Part shown: one piece after another, positions 1 to 5,770 of the stretch | Numbering within the stretch: the stretch's first letter is position 1 | Layout: each line of letters opens with the position of its first letter | Origin: CBDUBU01 sp965365465 | GTDB taxonomy: Bacteria; Bacteroidota; Rhodothermia; Rhodothermales; DASSAV01 | Assembly: GCA_965365465.1 (NCBI GenBank) | Contig: CBDUBU010000227.1 | Location: forward strand, 1-6,641 | Direction of reading: 5' to 3' | DNA length: 6,641 nt | Translations under genes and position numbers: made by a program | The notes under the pieces: generated by a model | Told to the model about the DNA's origin: nothing | The model's input: the letters and a program-made list of their open reading frames with translations, nothing else | Databases searched by the model: none

Positions 1-50
1 CGCTCGATCATGCTCGTCAGGTCGCTGAAGCAGTGCTTGTGCCGCATCAT
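1..50 (-). CDS. Start of an unidentified gene downstream of the STAS gene (partial, runs off the left end)
   Basis: Reading leftward from an ATG at 50-48 (a second ATG follows directly), the frame is open to the edge and gives 16 residues, MMRHKHCFSDLTSMIE. All 16 codons end in G or C, the same extreme bias as most of the STAS gene upstream, which supports real coding. It would begin 39 bp after the STAS stop codon and lies in the same frame. STAS antagonists are commonly followed by an RsbW-like ATP-binding anti-sigma kinase or a PP2C-type phosphatase, so one of these is the natural guess. The fragment is far too short to identify a domain. No clear Shine-Dalgarno sequence precedes it. Confidence 0.45.
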   Translation of the reverse strand, partial: MMRHKHCFSDLTSMIE

Positions 51-89
51 GGAATTAGTACCAGTTCGTCTCAACAAGTTCTCAAAGGA

Positions 90-449
90 TCATTGCACTG
101 GCTGCGCCTGGCTCAGCAGCGCCTCGCGGGCGGCATCGACCGAGGCGAACTGCCGGAAGACCTTGTAGGTGCGCGTCAGTTGCACGACGACCTGCACCGG
201 GCGCGAGACGGAGGCGAAGACGACCTGACCGCTCAGGGGCGAGACCTGCCGGTAGAGCGAGAAGATCGAGCCGAGGCCGGTCGAGTCGAGGATGCCGGTG
301 TCGGAGAAGTCGAGGATGAAGTTGCGTGCGCCGGAGCGGACCTGCTCCTGGCACGTCGTCTTGAACTCCGCTGCATTCCGGAAATCCAGCGCTTTGCCAA
401 CGGAAATAATGGACGAGTCCTGCTCGTATGGCTCAACTGCAAAGCTCAT
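90..449 (-). CDS. STAS-domain anti-sigma factor antagonist (SpoIIAA/RsbV-like)
   Basis: A 119-residue single-domain protein, the usual length for SpoIIAA/RsbV-type antagonists. Residues 10-20 form the first strand. Residues 43-61 hold the family signature, a hydrophobic strand (NFILDFSD) then DSTGLGS, in which Ser56 is the expected phosphorylation site. The rest is the alternating beta/alpha STAS core. In known partner-switching systems the unphosphorylated antagonist binds an anti-sigma kinase and releases a sigma factor or other target in the cytoplasm. The target here is unknown. Start: ATG at 449 with no strong ribosome binding site. Stop: TGA at 92-90. Codon use is odd. Codons 31-119 have only 6 of 89 ending in A/T, while codons 1-30 have 11 of 30. 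A second gene probably follows in the same operon. Confidence 0.93.
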   Translation of the reverse strand: MSFAVEPYEQDSSIISVGKALDFRNAAEFKTTCQEQVRSGARNFILDFSDTGILDSTGLGSIFSLYRQVSPLSGQVVFASVSRPVQVVVQLTRTYKVFRQFASVDAAREALLSQAQPVQ

Positions 450-524
450 TTTCTACTTAACCAGATAGGTAGGGTGGCGGTGAATACGTTTCAGTTCATG
501 GTATCGGCTGTACGTCCGAAAAAT

Positions 525-547
525 AAAGGGTATGCTGCATACTTTTT
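525..547. promoter_or_regulatory. Palindrome upstream of the STAS gene, possible operator
   Basis: GTATGC-T-GCATAC (530-542) is a perfect inverted repeat around one central base. It extends outward through two G/T pairs and three A/T pairs to 525-547. It lies about 80 bp upstream of the STAS ATG, suitable for a dimeric regulator binding near that promoter. Read as plus-strand RNA it could also form a hairpin followed by a short U run, but no plus-strand gene lies upstream, so an operator is the better guess. Function is inferred only from symmetry and position. Confidence 0.35.
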
Positions 548-653
548 CAGAATCTCTTAATAAATCCAGGATGCTGCTTCAAATGTGCTTCCGCGCTCGG
601 GCATCCAGCGCTCCGGCAAGCAACGGCTTTTATGTGCTAAACAAGTTTTTACC

Positions 654-685
654 GCTAACTGAGGAGCTTTCTTAACCTCAGCAGC
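654..685. promoter_or_regulatory. Inverted repeat upstream of arsR, candidate ArsR operator
   Basis: CTGAGG (659-664) and CCTCAG (676-681) are perfect inverted arms around an 11-base spacer. Imperfect outer arms GCT (654-656) and AGC (683-685) extend them. The centre lies about 65 bp before the arsR ATG. ArsR/SmtB proteins usually repress their own promoter by binding an imperfect inverted repeat, so this is the best candidate operator here. Symmetry and position are the only evidence. Confidence 0.3.
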
Positions 686-733
686 TATTCCGCCGATACT
701 AACGGACACAATCAACCAGTTAATACATGACCG

Positions 734-1117
734 ATGCCGGAATTACTATCCTCAGAAAACAGCGCTGTTCTCAGCGCTGAACAGGTTACCCTCCTTCGAG
801 ATGAACTTGACAGCCACAAGCATCTCTCCACTATGGCTGTCTTGATGAACGCGGCCGGCAGCGATACCCGGATGCAAATACTGTACCTGCTCTGGCGTAA
901 TGGCGAGGTGCGTGTAAACGACCTTGCTTCCATACTGGAACTGACTACCCCTGCTATCTCGCAGCAACTCAAAAAGCTTCGGCAATGCGAGGTCGTGCAT
1001 AATCGCAGGGACGCCCAGACTGTGTTCTACCGGCTTAATAGAGAATGCAGTCTGGTGAAATGTGTCATCGCTTATTTCGAGGAGGATCCGATAGATTCTT
1101 CCTCCTTGCATCGTTAG
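734..1117 (+). CDS. arsR: ArsR/SmtB-family winged-helix transcriptional regulator
   Basis: A 127-residue protein with the ArsR/SmtB fold. It has an N-terminal helical segment (about 13-40), the helix SDTRMQILYLL (43-53), the DNA-reading helix-turn-helix at about 60-84 with TTPAISQQLKKL as recognition helix, then the wing (about 86-101, VVHNRRDAQTVFYRLN) and a C-terminal dimerisation helix. Family members are dimeric repressors released from DNA by metalloids or metals. The usual ELCVCDL site is absent: the equivalent reads EVRVNDL. Cysteines are at 85, 105 and 110 instead. The gene sits close to arsS, so arsenic sensing is plausible but not proved, and redox sensing is an alternative. The ATG at 734 follows a dyad candidate operator and has no Shine-Dalgarno. 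An ATG at 727 is in another frame. Confidence 0.9.
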   Translation: MPELLSSENSAVLSAEQVTLLRDELDSHKHLSTMAVLMNAAGSDTRMQILYLLWRNGEVRVNDLASILELTTPAISQQLKKLRQCEVVHNRRDAQTVFYRLNRECSLVKCVIAYFEEDPIDSSSLHR

Positions 1118-1285
1118 GTTCTGCTGATCAAAAAGATAGTTGTAGCCGAAGGAAAGATTTGCCGGGCCGGCATTGCCTGGCTAAAAGATGTTCGTTCTGT
1201 AATTCTGATTCATCGCTTTGAAGTTCGGACAATCGTTTATGAGACGAAGGATCGTCTTGTCGTTACAAAACCTGTGACGCGCTAG
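1118..1285 (+). other. Unexplained open frame continuing in phase after the arsR stop
   Basis: Directly after the arsR TAG, the same frame stays open for 55 codons to a TAG at 1283-1285. The translation looks protein-like, with alternating hydrophobic and charged residues (IKKIVVAEGK early, RFEVRTIVYETKDRLVV late). There is no ATG, GTG or TTG near its beginning, so it is not a normal gene. It could be chance, a decayed gene end, or a readthrough extension of ArsR. I do not recognise the sequence. The rest of the 1118-1334 gap holds only the dyads listed separately. Confidence 0.2.
1159..1187 (+). promoter_or_regulatory. Weak sigma-70-like promoter candidate for the thioredoxin gene
   Basis: TTGCCG (1159-1164) and TAAAAG (1182-1187) are separated by 17 bases, each matching 4 of 6 consensus positions. 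The spacer contains a GC-rich palindrome, TGCCGGGCCGGCA (1160-1172). If used, it would give the thioredoxin gene a leader of about 140 bases that includes the dyads at 1242-1297. The match is weak and may be chance. Confidence 0.18.
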
Positions 1286-1297
1286 AACGTTTAAGCG
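1242..1297 (+). promoter_or_regulatory. Three consecutive dyads upstream of the thioredoxin gene
   Basis: Three inverted repeats stand almost end to end. AGACGA-AGGA-TCGTCT (1242-1257) is a perfect 6-bp stem with a four-base loop. CGTTACA-AAACC-TGTGACG (1261-1279) is a 7-bp stem with one G/U pair. The 18-base imperfect palindrome CGCTnnAACGTTnnAGCG (1280-1297) ends 37 bp before the thioredoxin ATG. They could form a structured mRNA leader or overlapping operators. None is followed by a proper U run, so a simple terminator is unlikely. Confidence 0.3.
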
Positions 1298-1334
1298 AAG
1301 GTTTTTGCAAAACAGAATCAATGCAAAGAAAGCA

Positions 1335-2150
1335 ATGGCCTTTGAAATAAACGATTTTCAGAAGGATGTTATCGAGGTGAGCCGTCACACCCCGGTTCTC
1401 GTTGATTTTTGGGCTCCGTGGTGCGGACCCTGCCGGGTGCTAGGTCCTGTCCTGGAGAAACTTGCTGCCGGTTCCGAAGACAAGTGGAAGCTGGCCAAAG
1501 TGAACACGGACGCAAACCCGGACCTGTCGGTGCAATACGGCATCCGAGGTATTCCTGCGGTCAAGTTATTCGTCAATGGCGAGGTCGTCGATGAGTTCAC
1601 AGGCGCCCTTCCTGAATATGCTGTGAAGCAGTGGCTTGAGAAAGCACTCCCCAACGAGAACAAGCGAAGAATTGAACAGGCAGAGGTGCTGCTCAATGAG
1701 GGGGACGCGGCGCAGGCCGAACAGGTGCTGCGTGAAGTTCTGGCAGATGAACCGGAGAACCCGAAAGCCAGGATCATGCTCGCACAGATTGTTGTGTTCC
1801 GGGATCCGCAGGAAGCGGAGAGTCTGGCAACAAGCGCTGCCTTTGCAGGACCAGGTTTTCTGCAAGTAGAGGAAGCGGTAAAGACGGTAGTGCGGTTAAT
1901 GTGGCTCCGCGAGGCGCCGGAGGCTCTGCCGGATGAACCGGGACGGGAGACGTATGTGAGAGCCATTGATGCACTTGCGGCGCGTAATTTCGATGCAGCC
2001 GTGCGGTTGTTTATCAGTGTTCTTCAGGAGAACCGGTATTATGATGCTGATGGAGCCAGAAAAGCGTGTATCGCTATTTTTGTATTGCTTGGTGACCAGC
2101 ACCCTGTGACATTAAAACATCGCCGTATGTTCGACATGGTGCTTTATTGA
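1335..2150 (+). CDS. cnoX: Thioredoxin-TPR protein of the YbbN/CnoX (chaperedoxin) type
   Basis: A 271-residue protein in two parts. Residues 1-108 are a thioredoxin fold with WCGPC (Cys30, Cys33) and the cis-proline loop GIPA (Pro74). Residues 109-271 are helical TPR-like repeats, including IEQAEVLLNEGDAAQAEQVL and a second region beginning near YVRAIDALAARNFDAAV. This is the domain order and length of YbbN/CnoX, which combines holdase or mixed-disulfide protection of clients with thioredoxin-like chemistry in the cytoplasm. Escherichia coli CnoX lacks the catalytic CXXC pair. Here it is intact, so disulfide reductase activity is expected. Start: ATG at 1335. The longer frame begins at a TTG (1305) whose extra ten residues do not belong to the fold. 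The gene follows arsR on the same strand after 217 bp and converges on arsS. A plain trxA annotation would also be defensible. Confidence 0.93.
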   Translation: MAFEINDFQKDVIEVSRHTPVLVDFWAPWCGPCRVLGPVLEKLAAGSEDKWKLAKVNTDANPDLSVQYGIRGIPAVKLFVNGEVVDEFTGALPEYAVKQWLEKALPNENKRRIEQAEVLLNEGDAAQAEQVLREVLADEPENPKARIMLAQIVVFRDPQEAESLATSAAFAGPGFLQVEEAVKTVVRLMWLREAPEALPDEPGRETYVRAIDALAARNFDAAVRLFISVLQENRYYDADGARKACIAIFVLLGDQHPVTLKHRRMFDMVLY

Positions 2151-2199
2151 AATGGTGATGCAAGGACACATGGAATTAACTGCGCCTCAATTGCGAAGG

Positions 2200-2224
2200 A
2201 AACGCCCCTCTACGAGGCGTCTTG
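2200..2224. terminator. Hairpin between converging genes, probable bidirectional terminator
   Basis: ACG-CC-CCTC-TAC-GAGG-CGT (2202-2220) folds into a 7-bp stem with a two-base bulge and a three-base loop, or into a 5-bp ACGCC/GGCGT stem with a larger loop. On the minus strand it is followed by a short T-rich run (TTTCC), and on the plus strand by CTT. It lies in the 140-bp gap where the thioredoxin gene and arsS converge, where a shared terminator is expected. The T run is poor, so efficiency is uncertain. Confidence 0.45.
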
Positions 2225-2290
2225 AACAGGCAGGGCCACAGCGATTGAGCGGAAGCTGACGAACCATGCAAGCCGCCGCCGGTTTTAGCG

Positions 2291-3433
2291 TCAGGTAGTG
2301 GCGCCTCCGCACGAACTGCCTGCTCCTGCGGTGCAGCCGTAACAGTGCCGCTCAGTGCGGATCGTATGCTCTTGCCAGGCGCGGAGGCTAAAGTTGCTTA
2401 CATGGGGAAGCGCTGAGGGCAATGCCATCTCCATCTCCAGTTGCTGGTTGAAGTCGCAGTCATAAAGGCGTCCGTCCCAGGAAACGGACAGGGTGTTGCG
2501 GCACATCAGACCGGCAATGCTAGCCGGGTTGAACGCGTGGAGGAGACGTTCCATGTAAGCTTCGAGCATCCCTTGCGCCAACAGCCATTCAAGGAAACGA
2601 GAAATCGGCATATTGTTCATTGCAAACAGGCGGTCGAAGGTGACCTGGTGATTTTTCCACAGGGCGGTCTTCCATTCCGCCGCCAGCGATGCCTGATTGC
2701 CTGCCAGAAAGGCTCCAACAGGATTGGTTACCAGAGTAAGTACAAGACCGGGCCTGCCCTGCCCATATCCTGCTTCATTCAGCTTTCGCAACGCCCCTAT
2801 CGACCTCTCATAGGTTCCCTCGCCGCGCTGCGAATCGGTGCCGAGCTTTCGATAGTGGGGGAGAGAGCAGACCACTTCCACCCGGCGCTCTGCGAAAAAG
2901 GCCGGGAGGTGCTCAAAGCGGCGCGATGTTAAAATCGTCAGGTTGCAGCGGTCTATGACGTGCTTACCTCGTTTCACGCATTCGTCTACGAGATAGTGGA
3001 AGTGTGGATTTAGCTCCGGCGCACCGCCGGTTAGATCTACCGTGTGCGCTTCTGTGAGGTCTAGCGCCAGCAAGCAGGCATCCACCGTCTCACGGTCCAT
3101 GTTTTCTTCTGTCCTGTCCGGCCCTGCATCGACGTGGCAGTGGCGGCACGTCATATTACAGAGCTTGCCGAGGTTGATCTGGAAAATGTCCAGTCGGGCA
3201 GGGCGCAAGCCGGACCAACCAGCGTGAGCAAGATCCTCTTCGAACCTGCCCGTGCCGGAAGGCCCTGATTGCAAACGGAGGGCATTCAGTGCGTGCAATT
3301 GTTCGTCCGAGCCGGCAAGTGGTGAATGTCGGTAGTGCAGGCTCGTTGTGGGTCGTGGGCCGTCGACGTTAACAATCGCTCCGCCTCCTGTGGGCGCAAC
3401 TTCCAGTGGCACAAATTCCTTGTCGGTAGTCAT
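2291..3433 (-). CDS. arsS: Arsenosugar biosynthesis radical SAM protein ArsS
   Basis: A 380-residue radical SAM enzyme. The 4Fe-4S motif CNMTCRHCH has Cys92, Cys96 and Cys99, introduced by FQINLGKL and followed by VDAGPDR. LTGGAPELNPHF (134-145) is the family's glycine-rich SAM-binding region. The C-terminal Cys-rich domain has Cys311 and Cys326 (YDCDFNQQL) and ends HCYGCTAGAGSSCGGATT, with Cys364, Cys367 and Cys375. Family members are reported to join the 5'-deoxyadenosyl group of SAM to dimethylated arsenic, giving the arsenosugar precursor dimethylarsinoyl-deoxyadenosine. Some homologues carry selenocysteine in the C-terminal part. Here all such positions are Cys, and the TGA at 2293-2291 is the true stop, with TAA two codons on. 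The first 45 or so residues are a Gly/Pro-rich extension. The gene follows the AhpD-like partner by 47 bp. The arsenic methyltransferase ArsM is not in the window. Confidence 0.94.
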   Translation of the reverse strand: MTTDKEFVPLEVAPTGGGAIVNVDGPRPTTSLHYRHSPLAGSDEQLHALNALRLQSGPSGTGRFEEDLAHAGWSGLRPARLDIFQINLGKLCNMTCRHCHVDAGPDRTEENMDRETVDACLLALDLTEAHTVDLTGGAPELNPHFHYLVDECVKRGKHVIDRCNLTILTSRRFEHLPAFFAERRVEVVCSLPHYRKLGTDSQRGEGTYERSIGALRKLNEAGYGQGRPGLVLTLVTNPVGAFLAGNQASLAAEWKTALWKNHQVTFDRLFAMNNMPISRFLEWLLAQGMLEAYMERLLHAFNPASIAGLMCRNTLSVSWDGRLYDCDFNQQLEMEMALPSALPHVSNFSLRAWQEHTIRTERHCYGCTAGAGSSCGGATT

Positions 3434-3480
3434 GGAGAGGCTATAAATGATCAGAGGCGCAAAGCTTGTTTATCGCAGGA

Positions 3481-3813
3481 TTACATAACGAGCTTCCGCA
3501 CATGCTCCAGCATTTGCGTGCCGTGAACGAGGGAAGCGCCGCCCCGTATGGCGGTTGCCACATGTACAGCTTCCGTCATTTGTTCGAGGTCGGCTCCTTT
3601 CTGCAGGCTCTCGGAAGTGTAGGCATCTATGCAGTACGGACACTGAACGGTATGCGCAACCGCAAGGGCAATGAGGGCCTTCTCTCGCGCTGTTAGCGCT
3701 CCGTCCTGAAAGACCTTACCGTAGGAGGAGAAAAAGGCATCCGCCAGTTCCTTATTGCCTTCTGCAATGCTGGTAAACTGAGGCAGGTGTTCCGGTTTGT
3801 AATAGGTATCCAT
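3481..3813 (-). CDS. Arsenosugar biosynthesis-associated peroxidase-like protein (AhpD/carboxymuconolactone decarboxylase family)
   Basis: A 110-residue all-helical protein of the carboxymuconolactone decarboxylase/AhpD superfamily. The core EKALIALAVAHTVQCPYC contains Glu44, His54 and the redox pair Cys58/Cys61, followed by IDAYT, and a second conserved block EAVHVATAIRGGASLVHG covers 81-98. AhpD-like proteins use the CXXC pair for thiol peroxidase or disulfide chemistry. The AhpD histidine four residues after the second Cys is replaced by Tyr65. This subtype is typically encoded beside arsS, and its exact step there is not established. The likely role is protecting or reducing thiols or arsenic intermediates. 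The ATG at 3813 follows an A/T-rich stretch without a Shine-Dalgarno. It ends at TAA, 47 bp before the arsS ATG, so the two are probably co-transcribed. Confidence 0.92.
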   Translation of the reverse strand: MDTYYKPEHLPQFTSIAEGNKELADAFFSSYGKVFQDGALTAREKALIALAVAHTVQCPYCIDAYTSESLQKGADLEQMTEAVHVATAIRGGASLVHGTQMLEHVRKLVM

Positions 3814-3901
3814 TTTTTAAACAGGTTAAGCAAAAATGCTCGGGGTCGGTCTTCTTGGTCGCATGATAAGGGCAGGCGTTACCAGAAATCAGGCGGCAGC
3901 C

Positions 3902-3919
3902 TTTCGGCGCGTCCCGAAA
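3902..3919 (-). other. Hairpin between the ABC exporter and the peroxidase-like gene
   Basis: TTTCGG (3902-3907) and CCGAAA (3914-3919) are perfect inverted arms around six bases, within the 131-bp gap after the exporter stop. On the minus strand it is followed by GGC rather than T residues, so it is at best a weak or factor-assisted terminator. A TATCAT -10-like hexamer (minus strand, 3868-3863) lies further downstream without a good -35. It is unclear whether the exporter and the arsenic genes share a transcript. Confidence 0.2.
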
Positions 3920-3944
3920 TGGGAAAGGAGGCAGGAGAAAAAGT

Positions 3945-5762
3945 TCAGGCAGCGCTGGCACGTTCCTGTTCGCGGTACTGAAGCTCATACAACTTGCGGT
4001 ACAGTCCGCCGAGGGCTAGCAGTTCCTGATGGGTGCCGCTCTCCCGCAAGTGGCCCTTATGCAGCACCAGGATCTGGTCGGCGTGCTGAATGGTCGAGAG
4101 GCGATGCGCAATGACCAGCGAAGTGCGGCCTTCCATCAGTCGTTGCAGGGCATCCTGGATGAGATGCTCGGTTTCCGTATCCACACTGGACGTAGCTTCA
4201 TCCAGAACAAGGATTTCTGGATCGTACACGAGGGCGCGCACAAAGGAAAGGAGTTGGCGCTGTCCATGCGAAAGAGAAGCGCCGCGCTCGCGCACGTCCT
4301 GCTGGTACCCTTCCGGAAGTCGTTCGATGAACCGGTTGGCGCCTACCATTGTGGCTGCTTTTTTGACCTGCTCAAGGTCTACTTCCGGATCGTTGAGGGT
4401 CAGGTTGCGCTCAATAGAGCCTGAGAAAAGAAAAACATCCTGAAGCACGAGTCCAATGTGACGGCGCAATGCCTGGAGGGAGAGATTGCGCACATCGATG
4501 CCATCAACGAGAATACGCCCCCGCTGAACATCGTAGAAGCGAAGAAGCAGGTTTATGATCGTCGTTTTACCTGCGCCTGTCGCCCCGACAATGGCTACAG
4601 ACTGACCCGGCTTTACGGTAAATGATACATCCCGGAGGATCCAGTCAGGCTCGCTATGCTCGTCGACTTTTTCCTGATACGTGAACCAGACATTCTGAAA
4701 CTCGATTTTGCCGCGAATCTGTTCGAGCGTGATTGGTGATTCGGCCTCCTTGATGGAGGAGTCCTGATCCAACAGGTCGAAAATGCGTTCCGCGCCGGCC
4801 ATTGCGCTTTGAAGCGTGTTGAACTGGTCGGAAAGATTTCTGATCGGCTCAAAAAACTGGCGCACATACTGGATGAATGCGATGAGCACGCCCAGTGTAA
4901 GCGTGCCGCTTATCGCGCGGAGGCCGCCGAACCAGATCACCAGTCCCAGGGCAACGGAGGCGATGATTTCGACGGCGGGCCAGAACAGGGCAAAATAAAA
5001 GATCGTTTTGATCTGGGCCGCCCGGTGATCGTTGTTGATTTCTGTGAAACGGCGCGCCTCTTCAAGCTCACGGTTGAACAATTGCACGATGCTCATTCCC
5101 GTGACATGCTCTTGCAGGAAAGAGTTCAGGCGGGCTACCTGCTTTCGGGTCTCACGGTACTGATCGCGCACCTTCCGCCGGAAGACAGCGGTAGCGTAGA
5201 TCATGAGCGGCATGACGGCCAGCGTTACCAGCGCCAGGTAAACGTTGAGCGAGAGCATGAAATAGGAGATGAAAGCAAGCCGGAAAAGGTCGCCCAGAAT
5301 GGTGACGATTCCCGCCGAAAGCACGTCGCTGAGCGACTCGACATCACTCGTTGTTCGGGTGATGAGACGTCCTATGGGAGTGCGATCAAAGAACCGGAGG
5401 GACTGGCGCTGGATGTGGCGGTATACCCTGGTTCTGAGGTCGAATATGGCGCGTTGCCCGATCCATTGGGTGAGGTAGCTGTTGACGAAAGAGAGGATGC
5501 CTTCTCCAAGAAGGGCTGCCAGAAGAAGAATGACAATCCAGCGAAGCCCCGGCAGGTCGCCGGGCACGATGTGCTGGTCAATTGCCTTCTGTATCAGCGC
5601 GGGGCGCAGCGGGCCGAGATAGGCGGCAGCCATCACTGTAATGAAGGCCACAGCAACCCATCTTCGGTAAGGCATCAGATACGCAAAGATGCGTCTCAAC
5701 AGACGCCGGTCAAAGCCGGGCTGTTGCTCCTGTTTCTTTTCGGTATGTTGATTTGCTGCCAA
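3945..5762 (-). CDS. ABC exporter, fused membrane and ATP-binding half-transporter (MdlB/MsbA-like)
   Basis: A 605-residue half-transporter of normal length. Residues 25-330 are the six-helix membrane domain, with hydrophobic segments near 35-50, 74-94, 150-170, 173-193, 253-280 and 287-300. Residues 350-590 are the ATPase: A-loop Tyr362, Walker A GATGAGKT (393-400), Q-loop Gln441, signature LSHGQ (497-501), Walker B ILVLDE (517-522), D-loop SSVD and switch His553. It would work as a dimer at the inner membrane. The third signature residue is His rather than Gly, and variation there is common in MdlB/YheH-like exporters. The substrate cannot be told: lipid or drug export is usual, and arsenical or conjugate export would be pure guesswork from position. 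The start must be TTG at 5762. A stop lies eight codons upstream, and the first ATG (residue 30) would cut into the first helix. rnz lies 56 bp upstream on the same strand. Confidence 0.95.
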   Translation of the reverse strand: MAANQHTEKKQEQQPGFDRRLLRRIFAYLMPYRRWVAVAFITVMAAAYLGPLRPALIQKAIDQHIVPGDLPGLRWIVILLLAALLGEGILSFVNSYLTQWIGQRAIFDLRTRVYRHIQRQSLRFFDRTPIGRLITRTTSDVESLSDVLSAGIVTILGDLFRLAFISYFMLSLNVYLALVTLAVMPLMIYATAVFRRKVRDQYRETRKQVARLNSFLQEHVTGMSIVQLFNRELEEARRFTEINNDHRAAQIKTIFYFALFWPAVEIIASVALGLVIWFGGLRAISGTLTLGVLIAFIQYVRQFFEPIRNLSDQFNTLQSAMAGAERIFDLLDQDSSIKEAESPITLEQIRGKIEFQNVWFTYQEKVDEHSEPDWILRDVSFTVKPGQSVAIVGATGAGKTTIINLLLRFYDVQRGRILVDGIDVRNLSLQALRRHIGLVLQDVFLFSGSIERNLTLNDPEVDLEQVKKAATMVGANRFIERLPEGYQQDVRERGASLSHGQRQLLSFVRALVYDPEILVLDEATSSVDTETEHLIQDALQRLMEGRTSLVIAHRLSTIQHADQILVLHKGHLRESGTHQELLALGGLYRKLYELQYREQERASAA

Positions 5763-5770
5763 AAGCTTTG

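Larger units (their letters stand above)
450..733. other. Divergent intergenic region between the STAS gene and arsR
   Basis: This 284-bp stretch has no convincing gene in either strand and separates two divergently read genes, so it should hold both promoters. It contains two inverted repeats, at 525-547 and 654-685, listed separately. I could not find a convincing sigma-70 or Bacteroidota-type (TTG / TAnnTTTG) promoter. A TTGAAG with a weak -10 lies on the minus strand around 555-583, but the match is poor. Confidence 0.6.

Noticed and set aside
82..93. ATGA overlap at the STAS stop as start of the next gene
   Set aside because: That ATG (93-91) runs only three codons to a TGA. The ATG at 50-48 opens a frame to the edge.
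33..560. A 175-codon plus-strand open frame over the STAS gene
   Set aside because: It is antisense to a clearly recognisable STAS domain. The high GC of that gene leaves few stops on the opposite strand. No recognisable domain.
1305..1334. Longer N-terminus for the thioredoxin-TPR protein from 1305
   Set aside because: The codon at 1305 is TTG without a convincing ribosome binding site, and the extra residues are not part of the fold. The ATG at 1335 fits the family start.
2285..2293. Possible selenocysteine at the TGA ending arsS, because some ArsS proteins are selenoproteins
   Set aside because: The TGA follows the complete Cys-rich tail, and a TAA comes two codons later. All expected Cys/Sec positions are already Cys.
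3752..3988. A 78-codon minus-strand frame with an ATG and several Cys residues, spanning the gap between the exporter and the AhpD-like gene
   Set aside because: It overlaps the ends of two well-supported genes in other frames and resembles no family I know. The Cys pairs look incidental.
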